The translations under genes and the position numbers were made by a program. From positions 1 to 29,550 of the forward strand of contig JAEDNR010000014.1 in assembly GCA_016302405.1 (NCBI GenBank): a DNA stretch of 29,550 nt, read 5' to 3'. Below are positions 23,516 through 29,550 of this stretch, one piece after another. Each line of letters begins with the position of its first letter. The stretch's first letter is position 1. Source of the stretch: Oscillospiraceae bacterium (lineage in GTDB: Bacteria; Bacillota; Clostridia; Oscillospirales; Oscillospiraceae). The notes below the pieces were generated by a model, which did not search any database, had not been told where the DNA came from, and worked only from the letters and a program-made list of their open reading frames with translations.

Positions 23516-23632
23516 GAAAAGTTTTGCAAATGCAGGCTTTTATCAAGACCGTAAGCTGATAAGGGAAAACGTAAGGGAAAACAAAAATCCGCTTCTGAAA
23601 TTCAGAACATTCTGAACCTCAAAAGTGGAAGA

Positions 23633-23669
23633 GACAAAAAGAAACCCCTGGATTCGGAAGAATCCAGGG
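23633..23669 (-). terminator. Terminator after tRNA-Gln
   Basis: On the minus strand CCCTGGATTC pairs with GAATCCAGGG around a 4-nt loop and is followed by a T-rich tail (TTTCTTTTTG). It lies 10 bp after the tRNA CCA end. Confidence 0.85.
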
Positions 23670-23678
23670 CGAATCTAA

Positions 23679-23752
23679 TGGCAGAGGATGAGGGATTCGA
23701 ACCCCCGCAAACGGAGTCAGAGTCCGGTGTGCTACCGTTACACAAATCCTCT
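23679..23752 (-). tRNA. tRNA-Gln (anticodon CUG)
   Basis: The minus strand reads AGAGGAT at the 5' end (23752-23746) and ATCCTCT, then G and encoded CCA at the 3' end (23689-23679): a perfect 7-bp acceptor stem. The D stem is TGTG/CACA. The anticodon arm CCGGA-CTCTGAC-TCCGT reads CTG (Gln), with one mismatched pair at its base. The T arm carries TTCGAAT with a 5-bp stem containing one G-U. Length is 74 nt with CCA. Terminator directly downstream. Confidence 0.95.
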
Positions 23753-24011
23753 ATATTCCCTTGGGGAACGCTCCTATTATACCCAATCTTTCGGAAATGT
23801 CAAGGACAATTTCTGGAAATCCGCGGATTTTTTTCTGGCTGCTGATTTGCTGCCGTCAAAAAGAAACCGCACCGTACTTTTCCGGGTTGAGAGGGGGAGT
23901 TTTCCCAATTTTTCCGACGGGCAATTTCTTGTTGCTGAATTTGCGGGATTCCCATGGTATGTTGTTAAATATATAATGGAAAAATAATTACCGCCTTTCC
24001 GCAGTAAAAAG

Positions 24012-24240
24012 ATAAATTGGGAATTTGTCGAATTCCCGGTCATTGCGAACCAGTCCGCTTTCCTGGTGTGGCAATCTCCCGGATAGAGGCACCATTTCTC
24101 GTGGATGAATTCCGGGAAATGGCAGGTAAGAACGCCTGTATGACGATGGGCTGCCTGGAATTCGATGGAGATTCCCACGAAAGTAGTGCGCACTGGTTCG
24201 GAATGACACGTTCTGACGATGCGTCAAATTCCAATTTGTC
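24012..24240. repeat. TIR-bounded element, interior type C, copy 1
   Basis: ATAAATTGGGAATTTG on the left, CAAATTCCAATTTG (24225-24238) on the right. Inside is a GTCATTGCGA...GGAATGAC unit. Read in reverse, the element at 25925-26150 aligns along its whole length. A further left flank (23947-24011) resembles 25761-25824. Confidence 0.8.
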
Positions 24241-24243
24241 AGT

Positions 24244-24498
24244 GTGCTTACGAAAGATATGGTGTGGGAGAGCCTGGATTCCGAGGCTGTCAGCATTGCC
24301 ATGCGGCCCTACATCATCCTGGAGGATGAAAACGGAGACACCGTCACCATCTACGGCGGTATCGTCTACCGCAGCATCGGCTACATCGCCTACCAGAACC
24401 GAAAAGCATTCACCCCCGGCTCCGCCGCCTACGAATATGTGTGGAATATCATCCACTATGTGTATGGCAAACAATACGACGCGGATTACAAGAAATGA
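24244..24498 (+). pseudogene. 5'-truncated ORF next to a repeat element
   Basis: 84 residues of convincing protein sequence (RPYIILEDENGDTVTIYGG, then VYRSIGYIAYQNRKAF, then AYEYVWNIIHYVYG, ending DYKK). No ribosome site precedes the GTG at 24244, and the frame runs straight out of the repeat element end. It looks like the C-terminal part of a larger surface protein whose 5' part is lost. The lipoprotein gene begins 14 bp later, so they may once have been an operon. The family is not recognised. Confidence 0.6.
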
Positions 24499-24512
24499 GG
24501 AGGAGAAAACCT

Positions 24513-25646
24513 ATGAAAAAATGGACTGCAATCCTCCTGAGCCTTCTTCTGCTGCTCACAGCGGGCTGTGCCGGGAAGGAAACGGAGGTAACCACAGAAG
24601 CGACCACACAGCCCGAGACCCTGCCTGTGGAAACAACGACCGCGCCCCCGGAAACAACCGAGCCTGCGGAAACAGAGCCGCTGCTGCCCCGGACAGAGGA
24701 GGCAGCCATCCTGGCAGACCGGGTTCCCGCTGTCCTGATGCTTCTGTCCCGGGGAGATACGGTGGATGTTGTGGGCGAATACGATGAAGATCACTATGTG
24801 ATCAAGACGGATTCGGGCTACGGGCTGGTGGAAAAATATCTGCTGGCCATGCCCGGGGACGCAGCCTATGAAGCCTGGACCGGCTATTCTTACTGGAACC
24901 GGAGTGTCTATGAAAACTATCATCTGACCGGTACACCCATCGAGGCCCTGAAAACCAACGAAAAGGTTGAGGTTCTGGACGAGCTGGATGACTGCTTCGT
25001 GGTAAAGGTGGGAGATGTCACCGGCTTTATGAAGCGGGAGGATATCAGTAAAAATCCTGTCCGTTCTCAGAACAGCGACAACGGCGGCTCAAGCAGCGGC
25101 AGCAGCAACAGCGGCGGCCAGGATGGCGGCAACATCAGTCTGCAATGGAATGGCGGGATCACGCTTCTGTCCGCCATTACCCAGGAGGGGACGGTTACCG
25201 GGCAGGCGACGGTCAAAGCCGACGGCACCGAGGTCATACTGGGATATTTCAGCAGAAGCGATACCGCGCAGATCGTTATGGAAGCGGGTTTCGCGGAGGA
25301 CTGGGAGGGCTATGCAACGGTTCTGATGGACAGCCTATATGCCCATGTTCCGGAGGTGCTGATCCAGCGTAAGGGCGAGGAAGCCTATGCCCAGTGGGAC
25401 GGCTACGCAAAATACAAGACCGTACTCTATGACAATTTCTATCTGCGGGGCGAAGGGAAAACGCTGGGCACCAACACGGTGGTCCACGTGGTCGCGGATC
25501 TGGAAAGCAGCTATCTCGTCACCGTGGACGATGCTTTCGGATATGTTGCCAAGGATATGGTGAGCAAGACCAGAATCGTTATCGGCGGAGCACCGTCGGA
25601 TTCCGGCAGCTCCGGCACCAAGGAATGGTCTGATCCCGTGCTTTGA
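24513..25646 (+). CDS. Lipoprotein with duplicated SH3-like domains
   Basis: 377 aa. The signal peptide MKKWTAILLSLLLLLTAGC has lipobox LTAGC with C19 lipidated, so the protein is anchored on the outer membrane face. A Thr/Pro/Glu-rich spacer (about 20-62) follows. Two related halves follow, each with an SH3-like strand set and a segment of the AYxxWxGY type (about 118-180 and 292-355), joined by a Gly/Ser/Asn-rich linker (about 190-210). SH3-like domains of this kind usually bind cell-wall peptides; no enzymatic domain is present. AGGAGG lies before the ATG at 24513. The gene and its truncated upstream neighbour lie between two inverted copies of a repeat element. Confidence 0.85.
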   Translation: MKKWTAILLSLLLLLTAGCAGKETEVTTEATTQPETLPVETTTAPPETTEPAETEPLLPRTEEAAILADRVPAVLMLLSRGDTVDVVGEYDEDHYVIKTDSGYGLVEKYLLAMPGDAAYEAWTGYSYWNRSVYENYHLTGTPIEALKTNEKVEVLDELDDCFVVKVGDVTGFMKREDISKNPVRSQNSDNGGSSSGSSNSGGQDGGNISLQWNGGITLLSAITQEGTVTGQATVKADGTEVILGYFSRSDTAQIVMEAGFAEDWEGYATVLMDSLYAHVPEVLIQRKGEEAYAQWDGYAKYKTVLYDNFYLRGEGKTLGTNTVVHVVADLESSYLVTVDDAFGYVAKDMVSKTRIVIGGAPSDSGSSGTKEWSDPVL

Positions 25647-25675
25647 TGCCGCCCGGTCTGCTTTCTGACTGCGCA

Positions 25676-25714
25676 AGGAACATCCCTCAACTACGGGAGA
25701 TGTTCTTTGCTTTT
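25676..25714 (+). terminator. Terminator after the SH3 lipoprotein gene
   Basis: GAACATC (25678-25684) and GATGTTC (25699-25705) form the base of a stem extended by CC/GG pairs with a bulge, followed by TTTGCTTTTAT. It lies 30 bp after the stop codon. Confidence 0.6.
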
Positions 25715-25824
25715 ATGCCGGGGGAAGGGATAAGTGTGTTTCTTTTTTTGTTGAAATAAAGGAATTCCCATGGTATATTGTTTATAGGATAGAAAAACAA
25801 TTATCCACGAACGGGACAGCCAGA

Positions 25825-26150
25825 CAAATTGGGAATTTGCCCGCAGGGCGGGCGGCCAAGTCGTGACGAACGTGGTCTGTAATCGTTTTCACCCTGACCC
25901 GCTCGGTATCGTTCTGTGGCGCGACAAATTGGAATTTGGCGGGCCGTTAGAACGTGTCATTCCGAGAAAGTAGCGCACACTGGTGTGGGAATCTCCATCG
26001 AATTTCGGGTAACCTATCATCATACAGACCGTTCTTTTGCACCGTTTTCTGGAATTCATCCATGAGAAGTAGTACGTTTATCCGGGGGATTGCCACGCCA
26101 GGAAAGCGAACTGGCTCGCAATGACCGGGAATTCGTCAAATTCCAATTTG
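25825..26150. repeat. TIR-bounded element, interior type C, copy 2 (inverted), plus an extra end
   Basis: The main element runs from CAAATTGGAATTTG (25925-25938) to CAAATTCCAATTTG (26137-26150). It is the reverse-oriented homologue of 24012-24240, including the GTCATTCCGAG...GCAATGAC unit. A further single end, CAAATTGGGAATTTG, lies at 25825-25839, and its left flank (25761-25824) resembles 23947-24011. No gene is supported between 25647 and 26219. Confidence 0.78.
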
Positions 26151-26219
26151 CTGTTTTGATGATTCAATCCCTCCGGCAGCGGGCCGGTAGATGCCAGAGG
26201 AAAAAAGGAGGTGTTCGCT

Positions 26220-29200
26220 GTGCTTCGGAAGAAAGCAAGACAACCCCAGTCCGTATTTAATACCATTATGCGTCCGCTGCGGATGCTGCTGATCGGCCAG
26301 GCGCTTCTGCTTGTCCTGGTGCTGCTGGGCAGCGGGGTGTTCACCCGGCTGAACCAGAGCTATGAGCGCAGCGTGGAGCAGCAGGTTCGCAGCCGAGCCG
26401 GCTATCTCAGTGCCTCCTTGGCGGGATGGGCGAATCTGGACCGCTTGACGGCAACTATCAACGCCGCGGCGGAGGAGATGCTTGCTTCCGGGGAACTGTC
26501 CCTGGACACCCTGGACAGCCAGCCAGGGGCCTGCGCCCCTTTGGTGGACCGGATTGCGGATGAGCTCATCGCTACCCTTTATTCCAAGCGGATCAGCGGG
26601 GTCTTTCTGGTGTTTAACACCCAGGACCTGTCCGGTTTTTCGGATACGGAACCCATTCCTGCCAAAACCGGCGTTTGTCTGATGAATCGGAATCCGGCTT
26701 CCGCTCCCTCCGACAGAAACGAGAACATTTTCTGGAGCTGCGCCCCCGATTCCGTGGTCAGATCCTCGGACATTGCCGCGCCTGCAGACCGCCAGACCCG
26801 CTTTGTGTTTCCGGAGGACGGAAGCTTTTCCTGCCGTGGCTTTTTCCTGGAACCCGTCCGGGCTGTTTTCGGCGCGGACCGAATCCACAATACCAGTGAC
26901 TACGGTTACTGGTGCTGGACCACCCTGGGAAGCGGAGATGGAAGCCAGAGCTGCGTCACCTACTCGGTGCCCCTGGTGCTGGAGGACGGTAGGGTGTACG
27001 GAGTTCTGGGCATTCAGCTTCTGAACGCCTATTTGCAGGCGCTGCTTCCCAGCAGTGAGCTGATCGAAAGTGAAGACGGTGTTTACCTGCTTGCCGTGGA
27101 ACGGGAAGGGGAGGACCGGCTCAGCACGGTAGATCCCATCCTGAGACAGGGCTCCGAAGCCACGGGGGAACCTGGACAGAAGATCACGCTGACACCTTGG
27201 CGGGACGGCTACCGGTTTTACGCCAATGACGGCACCCTGTTTTTCCTCTCCGCCGCGCAGATTCCCCTGTACAGTACCGATTCGCCTTACACAGACCAGA
27301 ACTGGCTGCTCCTGGGGGCCGTGCCCATCCGGCAGCTCCACGGCTTTTCCTACCATCTGGGCCTGCTGCTCCTTGCAGAGATCATCATAATGCTGATCAG
27401 CGGCATCGCGGGTGGCTATTCTATCAGCTGCCGGCTCTCGGACCCCATTCGTGCCCTTTCCAATGAAGTGCGTTTGCTCCGGGGCGACAGGAGCATTCCG
27501 GACCTGTCCAGGACCGGGATCTGGGAGATCGACCAGTTTTCTGACGCCATCACCACCCTGAGCCGTCGGGTGATCGAAGATTCCTCCCGCTTCCTGCAGA
27601 TTCTGAGGCTTGCCAGTGTGGAGCTGGGCGGCTTTGAGATCCGAAGCGACGAGCATTCGGTTTATGTGACTGACAACCTGTTTGCTATGCTGGACCTGCC
27701 CCCGGTTTCGCCGGAGGAGCTGACGGTGGAAGTGTTTCTCGACAGAATGCGCCTGATGAATGAGCGCTATGCCTGTGACCGGCGGCCGGACAACAGCCGG
27801 GTCTATACCATCCCCACCGAACCGCCCCGCTATATCCGGGTCAAGGTCACCGATCTGGACAACCGCCGGGTGGGGGTGGCGGAGGATGTGACCGCCACCA
27901 TTCTGGAACGGATGAAGGTGGAGCACGAGCGGGACTATGACCTGCTCACGGGGCTTTATAACCGTCGGGCGTTCTATACCCAGGCGGAGAGCCTTTTTGC
28001 CGACCCCAAAGCCATGGGCCACGGGGCGCTTCTGATGCTGGACCTGGACAATCTGAAATTCATCAACGATCACTTCGGTCATGACTGCGGCGACAGCTAT
28101 ATCCGCCAGGCGGCGCGTTGCTTTGCTGCCAGCGTCCCCGAGGGGACGGTGTGCGCCCGGGTCTCCGGGGACGAATTCTTCCTGCTGCTTCACGGCTTCC
28201 AGGAGCGGGAGAGCATCCGCCGGGCGATCCGCCGCTTCTCCGAAGCGGTAAGCCGGGAACAGTTCCTCCAGCCCGACGGAAAGCACCTGACCCTGTCCGC
28301 CTCCGGTGGCGTTGCCTGGTATCCGGAGGACAGCCGGGATTTCCGGGAGCTGATGCGGTTTGCCGACTTTGCCATGTACCAGGTCAAGCGCACCCAGAAG
28401 GGCCGGGTGGCGGAGTTCAGCATGGGCAGCTTCAACGAGGAAACCTACGCGTTCCAGGCCCACTGGGAATTCCGCCAGCTTATCGAGGAACAGAAGGTCT
28501 TCTTCCACTTCCAGCCCATTGTGGACAGCCATACCGGCGCGGTGTTTGCCTATGAGGCGCTGATGCGCAGCGACTATCCCACCCTGCACACACCGACGGA
28601 GATCCTCCGGGTGGCCCGGGAGCTCAACATGCTGCAGCAGATCGAGTGCCTGACCTGGCTGAAAGCACCGGAGGCCTACCGGGCGCTGCGGAATCAGGGT
28701 CTGGCGGCGCCGGATGCCCTGCTCTTTGTCAACTCCATTGCCAGCCAGGCCATGCCCCCGGAGATGGAAGCCCGGTATGCCCGGGAATTCGGCGATCTGG
28801 CGTCCCGGATCGTGGTGGAGTTTACCGAAACCGAGGAAATGAGCCCGGAAATGCTGGAACGCAAACGCTCAGCCATTGCCGGATACCATGCCTTTGCTCT
28901 GGACGACTACGGCAGCGGCTATAACAGTGAGCGGAATCTGCTGCTCATTAACCCCGAGTATGTGAAGGTGGACATCGCTATCATCCGGGGAATCGACGCT
29001 GACCTGGACAAGCAGCATATTGTAGCCAACATTGTAAGCTATGCCCATGAGCGCAATAAGCGGGTCGTAGCCGAGGGCGTGGAGTCCGTAGGGGAGATGC
29101 TGACCGTATTGCGGCTGGGCGTGGATCTTTTGCAGGGCTTTGCCCTTGCCCGTCCCTCACCGGTGCTCAGCCCTGTCCCCGCGGATATGCTGGAAACCAT

Positions 29201-29252
29201 ACGGCAGTTCTGGGCCTCCCAGCCCGGCGGGGAAGAAACAAACCTGCGCTGA
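26220..29252 (+). CDS. Membrane GGDEF-EAL protein (cyclic di-GMP turnover)
   Basis: 1010 aa. Membrane helix 1 (about 20-40), extracellular Cache-like sensor (about 45-375), membrane helix 2 (about 380-400), a HAMP-like linker, a PAS-like region (about 457-560), GGDEF domain (about 570-735) and EAL domain (about 760-1000). The GGDEF signature is SGDEF (about 647), with no RxxD inhibitory site before it. The EAL domain keeps its key residues: EAL (about 777), Asn in FVNS, Glu in VEFTE, DDYGSG, Lys in VKVD, Glu in AEGVES and Gln in LLQGF. It is thus probably a phosphodiesterase of c-di-GMP, with uncertain synthase activity. I chose the GTG at 26220, 7 nt after GGAGGT; the GTG at 26211 lies inside that site. 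A long hairpin follows. Confidence 0.92.
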   Translation: MLRKKARQPQSVFNTIMRPLRMLLIGQALLLVLVLLGSGVFTRLNQSYERSVEQQVRSRAGYLSASLAGWANLDRLTATINAAAEEMLASGELSLDTLDSQPGACAPLVDRIADELIATLYSKRISGVFLVFNTQDLSGFSDTEPIPAKTGVCLMNRNPASAPSDRNENIFWSCAPDSVVRSSDIAAPADRQTRFVFPEDGSFSCRGFFLEPVRAVFGADRIHNTSDYGYWCWTTLGSGDGSQSCVTYSVPLVLEDGRVYGVLGIQLLNAYLQALLPSSELIESEDGVYLLAVEREGEDRLSTVDPILRQGSEATGEPGQKITLTPWRDGYRFYANDGTLFFLSAAQIPLYSTDSPYTDQNWLLLGAVPIRQLHGFSYHLGLLLLAEIIIMLISGIAGGYSISCRLSDPIRALSNEVRLLRGDRSIPDLSRTGIWEIDQFSDAITTLSRRVIEDSSRFLQILRLASVELGGFEIRSDEHSVYVTDNLFAMLDLPPVSPEELTVEVFLDRMRLMNERYACDRRPDNSRVYTIPTEPPRYIRVKVTDLDNRRVGVAEDVTATILERMKVEHERDYDLLTGLYNRRAFYTQAESLFADPKAMGHGALLMLDLDNLKFINDHFGHDCGDSYIRQAARCFAASVPEGTVCARVSGDEFFLLLHGFQERESIRRAIRRFSEAVSREQFLQPDGKHLTLSASGGVAWYPEDSRDFRELMRFADFAMYQVKRTQKGRVAEFSMGSFNEETYAFQAHWEFRQLIEEQKVFFHFQPIVDSHTGAVFAYEALMRSDYPTLHTPTEILRVARELNMLQQIECLTWLKAPEAYRALRNQGLAAPDALLFVNSIASQAMPPEMEARYAREFGDLASRIVVEFTETEEMSPEMLERKRSAIAGYHAFALDDYGSGYNSERNLLLINPEYVKVDIAIIRGIDADLDKQHIVANIVSYAHERNKRVVAEGVESVGEMLTVLRLGVDLLQGFALARPSPVLSPVPADMLETIRQFWASQPGGEETNLR

Positions 29253-29287
29253 CCCGGATGTCCATAAGCGCGAAAGAACCGAACAAC

Positions 29288-29330
29288 AGCCCGCCCTTAG
29301 AATGCAGTCCATGCATTCTAAGGGCGGGCT
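29288..29330 (+). terminator. Long stem-loop after the GGDEF-EAL gene
   Basis: A perfect 19-bp stem: 29288-29306 pairs with 29312-29330 around a 5-nt loop (arms begin AGCCCGCCCTTAGAATG). Only TTTC follows on the plus strand, so the U-tract is short. Very likely the transcript end. Confidence 0.75.
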
Positions 29331-29383
29331 TTCACCTGCACCGGCGGCGCAGCAATTCTGCCGCAGAAGAAAAGATCAAATAA

Positions 29384-29550
29384 ATGATCGTTTAGCGCAT
29401 TAACACAGTTGGACAGTTGCAGTGGCGCGGGAGCGCCCTCGCCCCCCGCGTTTACGAGGGGGGTGGTACCAGTCCGCTTAAGTGGTACCGGGGGTAGCTC
29501 GTATAAGCGGCTGCGTTCCAATTTATGTGTCATTCCGAACCAGTCCGAAG
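29384..29550. repeat. Start of a further repeat element, cut by the window end
   Basis: AAATGATCGTTTAGC (29384-29398) is identical to the left end of the 9565-9857 element. Farther on, GTCATTCCGAACCAGTCCG (from about 29531) matches the ends of the 23031 and 24012 elements. No gene seen between 29253 and the window end. Confidence 0.5.

Noticed and set aside
26136..28589. 817-codon open frame on the minus strand
   Set aside because: It lies antisense to the GGDEF-EAL gene, has no family features or ribosome site, and arises from codon bias of the real gene.

Overview
The window looks like a chromosomal segment of a Gram-positive anaerobic gut Clostridium-class bacterium, most likely Oscillospiraceae/Ruminococcaceae (Faecalibacterium-Subdoligranulum-Gemmiger-like). 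This rests on moderately high GC coding sequence, strong AGGAGG ribosome sites, sigma-A promoters (TTGACA-17-TATAAA), a T-box riboswitch, a Firmicutes-style LexA, a Cys-rich FeoB companion, and many short dispersed repeats. The lineage is inferred from gene style; no marker gene fixes the genus.

Layout. 1-3950 (minus): a four-gene catabolic operon with an IolB-like isomerase, an iron-dependent alcohol dehydrogenase and a two-subunit transketolase, with a divergent LacI-type regulator (4042-5046). An AraC-type regulator follows (5337-6203). 6389-9444 (minus): feoA-feoB-Cys-rich membrane protein-HAD hydrolase, all overlapping, with a clear promoter. 9445-10133: an inverted-repeat-bounded element, the remnant of a RelE/ParE toxin and a terminator. 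10134-13219 (minus): promoter, T-box leader (probable Trp specifier UGG), then substrate-binding lipoprotein, permease and ATPase, a probable tryptophan importer. 13282-15077: lexA surrounded by repeat elements, one of which ends on the lexA stop codon. 15173-19483 (minus): ECF sigma factor, zinc-finger anti-sigma, FtsX-type ABC permease with an in-frame TGA at codon 15, and its ATPase. 19573-20918: a repeat, an orphan hairpin/terminator, a small unknown gene and a convergent C39-like peptidase gene. 21026-22590: Fic protein and XRE regulator behind a promoter carrying two inverted repeats. 22617-24240: repeats, a gene remnant and tRNA-Gln(CUG). 24244-25646: a truncated ORF and a duplicated SH3-like lipoprotein, bracketed by inverted repeat copies. 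26220-29252: a membrane GGDEF-EAL protein.

Working picture. The best candidate for new biology is the first operon. An IolB-type enzyme would make a 5-keto-2-deoxygluconate-like ketose whose ketol end is chemically suited to the transketolase. The C4 semialdehyde left over would suit the neighbouring 4-hydroxybutyrate-dehydrogenase-like enzyme. This would be an aldolase-free route comparable to the sulfoquinovose transketolase pathway, and it is an inference from gene content. The second theme is a family of small non-autonomous elements ending in CAAATTGGAATTTG, with several unrelated interiors, at gene borders throughout the window. I saw no CRISPR array, transposase, integrase or rRNA.
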